NCBI GenBank assembly: GCA_023715865.1
Contig: JAMBOW010000014.1
Coordinates: 1-58,966, forward strand
Direction: 5' to 3'
DNA: 58,966 nt
From: Neobacillus mesonae
Lineage (GTDB): Bacteria > Bacillota > Bacilli > Paenibacillales > Paenibacillaceae
This document shows, one piece after another, positions 36,118 to 45,295 of this stretch. Position numbers and translations under genes: made by a program. The notes under the pieces were generated by a model, which was not told the origin of the DNA, searched no databases, and was given only the letters and a program-made list of their open reading frames with translations. Position 1 is the stretch's first letter. Each line of letters begins with the position of its first letter.

Positions 36118-36891
36118 TTAAGTTTGGATATAACGCTCAACAAGGGTATCCTCATCCTGGTGATAAGAATCTCTATATTCGACCAGCCCGATTTGGCAGC
36201 CTGGACCGATCACTACCCGATTCCCTCTGACCGTGTCGGCATAGGTCTGCTCCAAGTAGATGTCATCTCCCTCAATAACTCGGGATTTCAGCTTGGGAGC
36301 AAGCCCTGGTACAAAGCCATCTAAAAACCTTACCTTACGATCTCGACGTACCTGAATATGCTCTCCGCCAATTTCTTCGGCCTCACAGCCCATGAGCAGC
36401 ATTATATCCACATTGCCTGCATTGAGCAGTCCTCTGATTTTAAACCCACCGTTTACTTCAAATTTCTCGCATTCGACATCGCGATCAATCGTAAGGCTGC
36501 CAGCAACCTCTACATCTCCCGCAACCAGCTTGCCGTCTATATTCGCCTTGCCGTTAACAATAAGCTTCTCTGTATCCAGCTGATCCTTAATGGTACACAC
36601 TCCATCGACTCTTGTACGTGCCGCCCTTGCACTCCTCAATACTTTACTGCTGCCATTAATAATGATGTCTTCAGCCTCGACATCCCCTTCGACCGTAGCT
36701 GCTCCATTCACCACATAGCGCTCGCATTTCAAAGAGCCTTGAAGCGTTGAGCTGCCATTCACCTCATAGCTGATACAATCAATATGACCTGAAAATTTAG
36801 CAGCACCGTCCACTCGAACGTGTTTGTATACACCCCCGTGCGATTTGCCGATACCGGTAATATTCATATCATGTCTTTCCGTCTCACTCAT
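36118..36891 (-). CDS. yhbE: bactofilin-like polymer-forming protein YhbE
   Basis: 257 residues with beta-helix style repeats of ~20 residues (YEVNGSSTLQG, YVVNGAATVEG, IIINGSSKVL, LIVNGKANIDG, FEVNGGFKIRG). The family resembles bactofilins; filament formation is an inference. Its ATG lies inside the last codons of yhbD (8-bp overlap), with GGAGG 8 nt upstream, so translation is coupled. Together with yhbF it may form a two-component polymer. Confidence 0.82.
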   Translation of the reverse strand: MSETERHDMNITGIGKSHGGVYKHVRVDGAAKFSGHIDCISYEVNGSSTLQGSLKCERYVVNGAATVEGDVEAEDIIINGSSKVLRSARAARTRVDGVCTIKDQLDTEKLIVNGKANIDGKLVAGDVEVAGSLTIDRDVECEKFEVNGGFKIRGLLNAGNVDIMLLMGCEAEEIGGEHIQVRRDRKVRFLDGFVPGLAPKLKSRVIEGDDIYLEQTYADTVRGNRVVIGPGCQIGLVEYRDSYHQDEDTLVERYIQT

Positions 36892-37537
36892 AGCGATAAC
36901 CTCCAGATTGATTTAATTGTACTTTCAACTGTTCAACATAGGCAGGGATCGGCAGTCTCAGCGCCTCCTTGACTCCCATATCATAGTAAATTCCGCTTCC
37001 TGTGCTCACCATCATAAATATGGGAATGCCCATCTTGCGAATCAGGATGATGTCACATCCTTTATCTTCAAATTTACTGTATTCACTTTGAAAAGTATGG
37101 ATAAGGAGGATACCTTCATCTCTCGTGATTTGGCCGCTGAAAAGTGCCTGATCGAGCACATACAAGCATAAGACCTGCTCAAAACCAAACTCTCCCGATG
37201 GGAGAGCAGCCGCATGCTCGAGATATAAATTAAATGTAATCGGTGAAACAAGCTGTTTATGCTCTAATTCTTCCTGCGTTAGCAGCAGTGTGCTGACTGA
37301 TGGAGAGAATACATCAGCGAGCTCATCCAAAGAAAGATCGTCCTTCATGTTTTTAATTTTAGCTATTCGTGATAAGATGCTCTCCCTGGGGAAAAACGTC
37401 TCCTGCCCTGTAAAGGAAGATCTGCGAATAAACCAATCCTCCGGGATTAAGTTCTTCCGCTTCCAGCGGTATAACTGTCCATAGGAAATACCGGTGATCT
37501 CCAGCAGTTCTTTCTTCGATATCAAATCCTCCGGCAT
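36884..37537 (-). CDS. yhbD: YhbD family HTH protein (DUF4004)
   Basis: 217 residues. The N-terminal ~70 residues look like a MerR-type helix-turn-helix (SKKELLEITGISYGQLYRWKRKNLIP, with the key recognition segment YGQLYRW). The rest is a conserved domain of unknown function. The start at 37537 (MPEDLISKKE) lies 10 nt after AGGAGG; the frame opens 8 codons earlier with TTG. It heads the yhbD-yhbE-yhbF operon, and the palindrome at 37563-37580 lies just upstream of its ribosome site, so autoregulation is a plausible inference. Confidence 0.8.
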   Translation of the reverse strand: MPEDLISKKELLEITGISYGQLYRWKRKNLIPEDWFIRRSSFTGQETFFPRESILSRIAKIKNMKDDLSLDELADVFSPSVSTLLLTQEELEHKQLVSPITFNLYLEHAAALPSGEFGFEQVLCLYVLDQALFSGQITRDEGILLIHTFQSEYSKFEDKGCDIILIRKMGIPIFMMVSTGSGIYYDMGVKEALRLPIPAYVEQLKVQLNQSGGYRYE

Positions 37538-37562
37538 GTCATACCAACCTCCTGAAAACAAT

Positions 37563-37580
37563 GTAACATAACATTGTTAC
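37563..37580. promoter_or_regulatory. ATAACATTGT operator-like palindrome at yhbD
   Basis: GTAACATAACATTGTTAC, a dyad containing ATAACATTGT, 10 bp upstream of the yhbD AGGAGG. The same decamer recurs twice at the other end of this gap. Confidence 0.45.
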
Positions 37581-37798
37581 GCTGTAAATAAAACAATGGC
37601 TTGTTTTTCCTGATTTTGTACAGAAAACACTTGCTGTTCCAGCCTGTGAATAACTTTTGCTAAATGGATTGGTGATGCTCATTTTATCCACATTTCCTTA
37701 AAAATGCGGCTAATTTCGTTCTTGTCCTGTGAGTAATGTGAATAGATATGTGCATAAAGGCGAAAATAATAGTTTGCTTTCAGAATGAATGTGAATAA

Positions 37799-37833
37799 CA
37801 CAATGTTATGCACATTTTGGGTATAACATTGTG
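37799..37833. promoter_or_regulatory. inverted repeat of the ATAACATTGT motif before the esterase
   Basis: CACAATGTTAT and ATAACATTGTG are perfect 11-bp arms separated by 13 bp, 100 bp before the esterase start. With the site at 37563-37580 this makes three copies of one motif in the 395-bp yhbD/esterase gap. No other gene was seen in that gap. Confidence 0.5.
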
Positions 37834-37932
37834 TATGACTTCTCGATAGAGCCGTAGTTCTTCTATATGGATTTGATTTATAATGAATATGTGCTTTTAA
37901 AAATTTATTGATGTCCGAAAGGAGCAATCTTC

Positions 37933-38718
37933 ATGGCCTTTATGCAATGTCATTTTTACTCCGAAACACTTGGACTTAACACAACGATGCACGTTATTCT
38001 TCCTCAGCAGACTTATTCACAAATTGGAGTGGATACGAAACAAACCAGCGGACCTTACCCTACCCTGTATCTGCTGCATGGTCTGTCTGATGATGACTCC
38101 ATTTGGCTTCGCCGTACCTCGATTGAGCGATATGCGTCTGCACTCGGCATTGCCGTCGTTATGCCGAATGGCTATCGCAGCTTTTATACAAATATGGCTG
38201 AAGGGAGCGCGTATTTTACCTACATAACTGAAGAAGTGCCTAAGCTAGCTCGTTCCTTCTTCCCATTGTCTTCTGCGCGTGAGGACAACTTTGTAGCCGG
38301 ACTCTCTATGGGCGGCTACGGCGCATTTAAGATTGCTTTGTCAAAGCCTGATGAGTATGCAGCTGCAGCCAGCTTGTCCGGTGCGGTCGATATGGCAGCG
38401 CATCATGAGAAGATAAGAAACTTAGATGAAGCTCGTTACACTGAATTTAAGCGTATATTTGGAGACCAGGTCAAAGGCACCGAGAATGATCTGTTATCGC
38501 TGTTAAAACAATGTGAGCAGCAGCCGGGACCTAAGCCCAAGCTGTTTCAATGCTGCGGAACAGAGGATTTTCTGTATGAGGATAATCTCAGCTTCCGCTC
38601 GGCGGCCGAACAAACAAGCCTCGATTTCACTTACACTGAGGGCCCGGGAGAGCATGAGTGGGGGTATTGGGATGCCCGCATTCAAGATGTGCTGAACTGG
38701 CTTCCTCTTCGAAAGTAA
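37933..38718 (+). CDS. alpha/beta-hydrolase, esterase D/tributyrin esterase type
   Basis: 261 residues. Seen: the oxyanion region YLLHGLSDD; the nucleophile elbow GLSMGG with Ser125; the acid Asp212 in GTEDFLYEDN; and His241 in GEHEWGYW. This set matches the esterase family PF00756 (EstA, tributyrin esterase, S-formylglutathione hydrolase). No signal peptide, so it is cytoplasmic. The substrate cannot be read from the sequence. Start 8 nt after AAAGGAG. Divergent from yhbD and possibly controlled by the shared palindromes. Confidence 0.9.
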   Translation: MAFMQCHFYSETLGLNTTMHVILPQQTYSQIGVDTKQTSGPYPTLYLLHGLSDDDSIWLRRTSIERYASALGIAVVMPNGYRSFYTNMAEGSAYFTYITEEVPKLARSFFPLSSAREDNFVAGLSMGGYGAFKIALSKPDEYAAAASLSGAVDMAAHHEKIRNLDEARYTEFKRIFGDQVKGTENDLLSLLKQCEQQPGPKPKLFQCCGTEDFLYEDNLSFRSAAEQTSLDFTYTEGPGEHEWGYWDARIQDVLNWLPLRK

Positions 38719-38819
38719 TATAGATACAAAAACATGCATTATTGAAACTAGGATTCGTCAGTATACGACGCCGTTTAGCGGTTAACATTGTCGTAGATTA
38801 TTCGATAATGAGCTTGAAT

Positions 38820-38870
38820 AAAAAGGGCTGTTCTAAAAGGTGTAGACCACCTTTAGAACAGCCCTTTAAG
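38820..38870. terminator. bidirectional terminator esterase / SDR
   Basis: AAAGGGCTGTTCTAAAAGGTG pairs with its near-perfect complement up to 38867, with one bulged A, and has A/T-rich flanks. The GGGCTGTTC type of hairpin is common in Paenibacillus and resembles IS1182-like termini, but here it lies between convergent genes and fits a terminator. Confidence 0.75.
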
Positions 38871-38896
38871 ATTTTCTCAGCTTCAGCTCATGTTAT

Positions 38897-39631
38897 TTAG
38901 CCCACACTTGCTGTAGGGCGCACAATGACCTCATTAATATCCACATCATGAGGCTGATCAATAGCATAACTTATGGCTCTGGCAATAGCATCTGCTGGAA
39001 TTGAGATTCGTCGGTATTCCTTCATAGCAGTCCGAGCTTCGTCATCGGAAATCCGGTCAGCCAGCTCAGACTCAGTAACGCCTGGGGATATAACGGTAAC
39101 CTGAATGTCAGAGTTCTCCTGACGGAGCCCCTCCGATATCGCCAGCACCGCATATTTTGTTGCACAATATACCGCTGCCGTCGGAGTTACAGAATGTCCT
39201 CCAATGGAGGAGACATTAACAAATTGGCCGTACCCCTGTTTCTTCATAATCGGCAGGCCTGCTGAGATTCCATGCAGAACACCCCGGATGTTCACATCAA
39301 TCATCTGGTCCCACTCTTCCGTTCTAAGAGCTTCCATCGGTGAAAGAGGCATGATTCCTGCATTATTCACGATCACATCAACACGCCCATAAGTGCGATA
39401 GGCTTGCTGGATGAATCCCTCCATCTGATCCTTCTGTGTTACATCAAGGCTGAAATATTGTACAGATGCTCCTTCAGCTTCTAACTCTGCTGCAAGTGAG
39501 GCAAGGCGTTCGATTCGGCGTGCACCAAGCACTACATGCGCTCCCTGTGAAGCCAGCTGTCTTGCTGCGGCCTCACCAATACCACTGCTTGCTCCCGTAA
39601 TAGCAATGACTTTACCTTGAATATTTGACAT
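38897..39631 (-). CDS. SDR family NAD(P)-dependent oxidoreductase
   Basis: 244 residues, classical short-chain dehydrogenase. Seen: cofactor motif TGASSGIG at 12-19; GARR after beta-2, which suggests NADP preference; NNAG at 89-92; Ser141/142; and Tyr155-xxx-Lys159 in YCATK. The substrate is not deducible. Start about 7 nt after GGAGGAG. Divergent from an AraC-type regulator across a 280-bp gap, a typical regulator-target layout. Confidence 0.9.
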   Translation of the reverse strand: MSNIQGKVIAITGASSGIGEAAARQLASQGAHVVLGARRIERLASLAAELEAEGASVQYFSLDVTQKDQMEGFIQQAYRTYGRVDVIVNNAGIMPLSPMEALRTEEWDQMIDVNIRGVLHGISAGLPIMKKQGYGQFVNVSSIGGHSVTPTAAVYCATKYAVLAISEGLRQENSDIQVTVISPGVTESELADRISDDEARTAMKEYRRISIPADAIARAISYAIDQPHDVDINEVIVRPTASVG

Positions 39632-39911
39632 ACCTGCTCCTCCTTTAGGATTCGTTATCTAGAGCTCATGATCAGCAGCTTATTGCATAATGCTGTTTAA
39701 GGATTTTTTAACTGGTTGACGTTATCAGCTGATCTAAGGCTATTATGAAACAGTAGTGTTGACCGCAGGTAGAAGATTCATAGCAAATGATTGCCTATTC
39801 CTCCAGGAAGTATTGAGAGCAGCATCCCTTTCACGATAAGATAAATTAAATGATTCAGACTGAAAAATGCCAGAGTTAAATAAGACTGGCAGGCTAAGGA
39901 GGAGAGAGCCA

Positions 39912-40829
39912 ATGATTGCAGGGGATTCTATGAAGGATAAACAGAGGGGGCTTGCAGCTTATATTGAAGGTTATACAGGAGTGGATGGAACGCATCGTAC
40001 TGAGATTCCGGGACTGACCTTTATTCGTTCTTCTCATGTGATGGATCCCATTCATACCGTACATGAGCCTGCACTTTGCATCATTGTACAAGGTACAAAG
40101 ATCGTAATGCTGAACCAGGAAATTTATCAGTATGACACAGCTCATTATTTGGTGGTATCCGTTGATCTCCCCATCTCAGGACAAATTACGCAAGCAGAAT
40201 CCCATGCTCCTTACTTATGTCTTCGACTGGATTTCAGCCCCGCTCAGATTCTTGAATTAATAACAGATACCACAGAAGATCAAGGTCATACTTCCGTTTC
40301 GAACAAAACCTCCAAGGGCCTATGGGTAAGTTCTATGAAGGAACCTTTACTGGATGCTGTCATCAGGCTTGTGAGGCTCTTATCTGCAGCGCAGGATATC
40401 CACATTCTCGCTCCGCTGACCATTAAAGAAATCTTATATCGACTGCTACAGGAGGAACAGGGCAGTATGATTAGGCAAATAGCAAGACCCGACAGTTATT
40501 CAGGCAGAATTGCCGGTGTCATCGAGTTGATTAAAGAAAACTATGCAGAGACGCTTCGAATCGATCAATTAGCCACAGCTGCTCATATGAGTGCCTCTTC
40601 TCTTCATCAGCACTTTAAGGAAATCACATCGATGAGTCCACTGCAGTATCAAAAACAGCTCAGATTGCTCGAGGCGCGCCGTCTACTCATGTCGGGTTCC
40701 GTTAATGCGGCTAATGCCGGCTTTCAGGTAGGCTATGACAGCCCCTCCCAATTCAGCCGTGAATATAACCGCTTGTTCGGGCTTCCGCCTGTAAAAGACA
40801 TCAAACGCCTTCAGGATCAAACCGTATAG
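39912..40829 (+). CDS. AraC family transcriptional regulator
   Basis: 305 residues. N-terminal cupin-like AraC_N ligand domain (EPALCIIVQGTKIVMLNQE, DLPISGQIT); C-terminal double helix-turn-helix (LRIDQLATAAHMSASSLHQ then GYDSPSQFSREYNRLFG). The start at 39912 lies 7 nt after GGAGGAG; the open frame runs 15 codons further up across the ribosome site. Likely regulator of the divergent SDR gene (inference). Confidence 0.9.
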   Translation: MIAGDSMKDKQRGLAAYIEGYTGVDGTHRTEIPGLTFIRSSHVMDPIHTVHEPALCIIVQGTKIVMLNQEIYQYDTAHYLVVSVDLPISGQITQAESHAPYLCLRLDFSPAQILELITDTTEDQGHTSVSNKTSKGLWVSSMKEPLLDAVIRLVRLLSAAQDIHILAPLTIKEILYRLLQEEQGSMIRQIARPDSYSGRIAGVIELIKENYAETLRIDQLATAAHMSASSLHQHFKEITSMSPLQYQKQLRLLEARRLLMSGSVNAANAGFQVGYDSPSQFSREYNRLFGLPPVKDIKRLQDQTV

Positions 40830-40909
40830 CTTATGTGCCCGTTGCGCAATCAGCTACGTCCAAAACTGCAATGACGCAGCAGCGGATAAGTTCATGCTGT
40901 GCCGTTCAA

Positions 40910-41218
40910 TTAGAAAAACAAATGCTGAATCGCACCTATAACCGCCAATAATAGAAACAGTATGAGGAAGCTCTTGGACATTAAAGCTCCGATTGGTGCT
41001 AAATAATGCTCCTTATACCTGCTTCCGAGGAATAAGGATAGAAGAAATAAAATAATACCAATAAGTCCATCATACGTGATCGAGAATCCCAATGTATTGA
41101 ACAGATGCTGTCCAAGCGTCTCCCCTCGGATATACATAAAATTAAATACGACAGCAAACACCGCTATCAGCAGTGATAAGCTCCCTATACCCCAGGATTC
41201 TTTACGGTGTTTTTCCAT
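40910..41218 (-). CDS. small membrane protein, three helices, unknown function
   Basis: 102 residues with three hydrophobic segments (SLSLLIAVFAVVFNFMYI; LIGIILFLLSLFLG; FLILFLLLAVIGAI) and a charged N-terminus. The ATG lies 6 nt after AGGAGG, which supports a real gene. No family recognised. Confidence 0.65.
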   Translation of the reverse strand: MEKHRKESWGIGSLSLLIAVFAVVFNFMYIRGETLGQHLFNTLGFSITYDGLIGIILFLLSLFLGSRYKEHYLAPIGALMSKSFLILFLLLAVIGAIQHLFF

Positions 41219-41387
41219 AACACGCCTCCTAGTCTGATGTCCGATTTACGAATTGTTGATTACTTAGGATCAGTCAATTGTAACTAATTACTATTTATGG
41301 ATTATACATATTAATGATAATATGCTGGTCGCAAATAGTAAACAAAAGGACGATCAGGATTACGAATCCTCTCTTTTGGCAAATACA

Positions 41388-41450
41388 ACAAAAAGGGATT
41401 ACCTGCAGTAGAGCAATAGTACTCTACCTCAGGCAATCCCTTTTTATTTT
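41388..41450 (-). terminator. terminator of the arginine operon
   Basis: AAAAAGGGATTGCCTG...CAGGTAATCCCTTTTT with an additional inner TAGAGT/CTCTA pairing and a T-run on the minus strand. It lies 10 bp after the argH stop. Confidence 0.88.
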
Positions 41451-41458
41451 TAAGCAAG

Positions 41459-42871
41459 CTATTTCGATTCCGTATGCTCAGCAAGCCACTGCGTCGTCAG
41501 CCCCAGCATCGCTTCACTGCGTTTGATCGCATCGGCCACTTGGCTTGAAGCCGTACCGCCGTAAACATTACGCGCATTAACAACCGCTTCCGGCTGAAGC
41601 ACAGCATAGATCTGCTCATCGAACAGCTCAGAGAACTGCTTGAACTCTTCAAGCGTCAGGTCGAGCAGATATTTCCCGTTCTGGATACAGTACAGCACCG
41701 TTTTACCGATGACTTCATGCGCCTGGCGGAAAGGAAGACCTTTGCCCACCAGGAAATCCGCGATATCCGTTGCATTGGAGAAGTCCTTATTCACAGCTTC
41801 ACGCATGCGTCCTTTGTTTACTTTCATCGTAGCGATCATCGGTGCAAACAGCTGCAGCGCACCCTCCAGTGTCGCTACCGTATCAAACATACCTTCCTTG
41901 TCTTCCTGCATGTCTTTGTTGTAAGCGAGCGGAAGAGACTTAAGGACCGTCAATAGTCCCATCAGATTGCCGTACACGCGTCCTGTTTTACCACGGACAA
42001 GCTCCGGAACATCCGGATTTTTCTTCTGCGGCATAATACTGCTGCCCGTGCAGAACGCATCATCTAGTTCAATAAAGCTGAACTCGGTGCTGCTCCACAG
42101 CACAAGCTCCTCGCTCAAGCGGGACAGGTGCATCATGATGAGGGAGGCATCCGCCAGGAACTCAATGATAAAATCACGGTCGCTGACTGCATCCAGACTG
42201 TTCTCGTATACGCGGTCAAATTGAAGCTGTTCAGCAACAAAATGACGGTCAATCGGGAATGTCGTTCCAGCCAGTGCGCCTGCACCGAGCGGAAGTACGT
42301 TGATCCGTTTATAGCTGTCGATCAGACGCTCTGCATCACGCTGGAACATGGACACATAGGCCATCAGGTGATGAGCAAATAGAATCGGCTGCGCTCTTTG
42401 CAAATGAGTATAGCCTGGAATAATGGTGTCCAGATTCTCTTTGGCTTGTCCGATCAAGGCCTCCTGCAGCGCATGAAGCATGCCGATAATTTCAATAACA
42501 CGCGCCCGCAAATAAAGGTGCATGTCTGTCGCTACCTGATCGTTCCGGCTACGTCCGGTATGAAGCTTACCGCCGACAGGTCCGATCTCCTCAATCAAAT
42601 TCTTCTCGATATTCATATGAATATCTTCATCGGATACAGAGAACTCAATATTGCCTTCACGAATTTTTGCAAGGACCGTATTCAACCCTGCTTTAATCTT
42701 ATCCACATCTTCCTGCGGTACAATACCGCATTTGCCCAGCATGCTGACGTGAGCAAGACTGCCTTGAATGTCTTCCTCAGCCAGCGCCTTATCAAAGTTA
42801 ATCGATGCTGTATATTCCTCAACCAGATGGTTCGTCTGTTTGGTGAACCGCCCGCCCCATAGTTTACTCAT
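41459..42871 (-). CDS. argH: argininosuccinate lyase
   Basis: Final step of arginine synthesis: argininosuccinate to arginine and fumarate. Seen: KLWGGRF at the N-terminus; TGRSRNDQVATD; the superfamily signature GSSIMPQKKNPD; and YNKDMQEDKE. The start at 42871 (MSKLWGG) follows GGGAGG by 11 nt and gives 470 residues; ten extra codons upstream are not family-like. Last gene of argC-J-B-D-F-G-H. Confidence 0.97.
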   Translation of the reverse strand: MSKLWGGRFTKQTNHLVEEYTASINFDKALAEEDIQGSLAHVSMLGKCGIVPQEDVDKIKAGLNTVLAKIREGNIEFSVSDEDIHMNIEKNLIEEIGPVGGKLHTGRSRNDQVATDMHLYLRARVIEIIGMLHALQEALIGQAKENLDTIIPGYTHLQRAQPILFAHHLMAYVSMFQRDAERLIDSYKRINVLPLGAGALAGTTFPIDRHFVAEQLQFDRVYENSLDAVSDRDFIIEFLADASLIMMHLSRLSEELVLWSSTEFSFIELDDAFCTGSSIMPQKKNPDVPELVRGKTGRVYGNLMGLLTVLKSLPLAYNKDMQEDKEGMFDTVATLEGALQLFAPMIATMKVNKGRMREAVNKDFSNATDIADFLVGKGLPFRQAHEVIGKTVLYCIQNGKYLLDLTLEEFKQFSELFDEQIYAVLQPEAVVNARNVYGGTASSQVADAIKRSEAMLGLTTQWLAEHTESK

Positions 42872-42904
42872 GTACGTGCTTTCCTCCCTTTCACATCTCA
42901 TGGA

Positions 42905-42942
42905 TAAGGCCGCTCCTGAACTCTCTTCAAGGAACGGCCTTA
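42905..42942 (-). other. hairpin between argG and argH
   Basis: TAAGGCCGTTCCT / AGGAGCGGCCTTA on the minus strand, one mismatch, no T-run. It sits in the 111-bp gap inside the arginine operon and may stabilise or process the message. Confidence 0.4.
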
Positions 42943-42982
42943 CGCTTCCTTACCTTTTATCTATAGTCCAATCATTCGCTTC

Positions 42983-44215
42983 TTATTGATTCTTGGCTAC
43001 ACCGGATCCAACCTTGAGACGCAGCGCGTTCAGGCGGATAAAGCCCGTTGCATCTCCTTGATCGTAAGCTTGTGTAGGATCAGCTTCCATTGTAGCGATG
43101 TCAGGATTGTACAGGCTGACAGGGCTCTTTACGCCAGCGGCGATGATGTTGCCTTTATACAGCTTCACGCGAACTGTACCTGTTACATTTTTCTGGCTCT
43201 CGCTTACCAGTGCCTGCAAAGCAAGACGCTCCGGTGCAAACCAGAAACCGTTGTACACGAGTGTGCTGTAGCGGGTAATCAGGCTGTCACGCAGGTTCAT
43301 CACTTCACGATCCATCGTAATGGATTCCATTTTGCGATGCGCAGTGAACAGAATCGTTCCGCCTGGTGTTTCATAAACGCCGCGGCTCTTCATGCCGACA
43401 AAACGGTTCTCAACCATATCGACGCGTCCGATGCCATGCTTGCCCCCCAGATCGTTCAGCTTCTCCATGACCTGTAGCGGGCTCAGTTGTTCACCGTTCA
43501 AGGCTACACAGTTTCCTTTGTCGAACTCGAGATCCAGATATTCTGCTTCATCCGGTGCATCCTCAGGAGAGTTACTAAGAAGGAACATTTCTGTATTCTC
43601 AGGAGCACTTGCATCAAACCAAGGATCCTCCAACACGCCGCTCTCATAGCTGATGTGCAGCAGGTTACGGTCCATGGAGTATGGCTTCGCAGCAGATGCG
43701 GTTACCGGGATGCCATGCGCCTCTGCGTAGGCGATCATTTCTGCACGTCCAGGGAACTGATTCCGGAATTCTTCCAGACGCCATGGTGCGATGACCTTGA
43801 TGTCTGGTGTAAGGGCTGCAGCGTTAAGCTCAAAGCGAACCTGGTCATTCCCTTTTCCGGTTGCACCGTGTGCAATAGCAATTGCTCCTTCAGCAATTGC
43901 AATATCCACCATCCGTTTTGCAATCAGCGGGCGCGCAATACTTGTACCGAGCAGATATTGGCCTTCATACAAGGCACCTGCCTGGAACATCGGGTAGATG
44001 AAGTCACTCGCAAACTCATCGCGCAGATCGTCGATGTATACTTTGGAGGCACCGGTAGCCAGCGCTTTTTCCTCGAGACCGTCGAGCTCTTCCTTTTGTC
44101 CGATATCAGCTGTAAAAGCGATAATTTCTGCATCATAAGTTTCTTTGAGCCATTTTAGAATGACGGAAGTATCCAGTCCGCCGGAATAGGCTAGTACAAT
44201 TTTCTCTTTTGCCAT
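42983..44215 (-). CDS. argG: argininosuccinate synthase
   Basis: Joins citrulline and aspartate with ATP. Seen: the PP-loop AYSGGLDTS at the N-terminus; HGATGKGNDQVRFE; and IGRVDMVENRFVGMKSRGVYE. 410 residues, normal. ATG 5-6 nt after AAGGAGGA. Sixth gene of the operon, 101 nt after argF. Confidence 0.97.
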   Translation of the reverse strand: MAKEKIVLAYSGGLDTSVILKWLKETYDAEIIAFTADIGQKEELDGLEEKALATGASKVYIDDLRDEFASDFIYPMFQAGALYEGQYLLGTSIARPLIAKRMVDIAIAEGAIAIAHGATGKGNDQVRFELNAAALTPDIKVIAPWRLEEFRNQFPGRAEMIAYAEAHGIPVTASAAKPYSMDRNLLHISYESGVLEDPWFDASAPENTEMFLLSNSPEDAPDEAEYLDLEFDKGNCVALNGEQLSPLQVMEKLNDLGGKHGIGRVDMVENRFVGMKSRGVYETPGGTILFTAHRKMESITMDREVMNLRDSLITRYSTLVYNGFWFAPERLALQALVSESQKNVTGTVRVKLYKGNIIAAGVKSPVSLYNPDIATMEADPTQAYDQGDATGFIRLNALRLKVGSGVAKNQ

Positions 44216-44316
44216 AATGTCCTCCTTAGGTAGCTTGAACCTTAGTCCATATAGAATCCGAAATCTTCAATTTATTTTAACATCAAAACAGCAATATTTT
44301 CCTCTAATTGTTCCAG

Positions 44317-45261
44317 TTATCCCATGAGTGCAGCCATAAGTGCTTTCTGAGCATGCAGGCGATTTTCCGCTTGGTCAAAAATAGCCGAGTTCGGTCCGTC
44401 GATGACGCCTTCGCTCACTTCTTCACCGCGATGGGCTGGAAGGCAGTGTAGGAAGATGTAATCCTTTTTCGCTCCTTTGACAAGCTCTTCATTAACCTGA
44501 TAGTCTGCAAAAGCCGCTTCACGAGCCTTCTGCTCTTCCTCAAAGCCCATGCTTGCCCATACGTCTGTATAGATAATATCAGCATCCTTAACCGCTTCCT
44601 CTGGACTGCGGGTCACAACGACCTGGGATCCTGTCTCTTTGGCAATGTCTTTGGCCTGTTCCACGATCGCCGAATTTGGTTCGTATCCTTCCGGACTTGC
44701 CACCGATACATGTACGCCCAGCTTGGCAGCACCCAGCATGAGAGAATGAGCCATGTTATTGCCATCGCCTACGTAAGCCATCTTAAGGCCCTTCAGCTTC
44801 CCTTTATGCTCCAGCACCGTCTGGAAGTCAGCCAATACCTGACATGGGTGAGCATCATCACTCAGCCCGTTGATGACCGGAATATCCGCATATTTCGCAA
44901 GCTCTGTAACATTGCTGTGTGCAAACGTCCGGATCATAATGCCGTCCAGATAACGGGAAAGCACCTGAGCTGTATCGCTGATCGTTTCCCCGCGTCCAAG
45001 CTGGATATCATTTTTGCTCAGGAAAAGCGCATGACCCCCTAGCTGGAACATCCCGACTTCAAAGGATACACGCGTACGAGTGGATGACTTTTCAAAAATA
45101 AGTCCGATGGTCTTTCCTTTCAGCGGCTGATAAACTTCTCCGCTTTTTTGCTTCTTCTTGATATCGATAGCGAGCTGAAGAAGATATTCAATCTCCTCTT
45201 TACTGTAATCCGTAAACTCAATGAAATCCCGACCCTTGAGGTTCAGCTGTGTAATGGTCAT
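44317..45261 (-). CDS. argF: ornithine carbamoyltransferase
   Basis: Forms citrulline from ornithine and carbamoyl phosphate. Seen: the carbamoyl phosphate loop FEKSSTRTR; DGIMIRTFAH; HPCQVLADFQT; DVWASMG; and the catalytic HCLPAHRG. 314 residues. ATG 8 nt after GGAGG, 34 nt after argD. carAB, which would supply carbamoyl phosphate, is not in the cluster. Confidence 0.96.
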   Translation of the reverse strand: MTITQLNLKGRDFIEFTDYSKEEIEYLLQLAIDIKKKQKSGEVYQPLKGKTIGLIFEKSSTRTRVSFEVGMFQLGGHALFLSKNDIQLGRGETISDTAQVLSRYLDGIMIRTFAHSNVTELAKYADIPVINGLSDDAHPCQVLADFQTVLEHKGKLKGLKMAYVGDGNNMAHSLMLGAAKLGVHVSVASPEGYEPNSAIVEQAKDIAKETGSQVVVTRSPEEAVKDADIIYTDVWASMGFEEEQKAREAAFADYQVNEELVKGAKKDYIFLHCLPAHRGEEVSEGVIDGPNSAIFDQAENRLHAQKALMAALMG

Positions 45262-45295
45262 GTCTTACTCCTCCTTCAAAAATATACCTATACAT

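Noticed and set aside
38820..38870. IS1182-type terminal repeat
   Set aside because: It is a single hairpin between convergent genes with no transposase; a terminator explains it.
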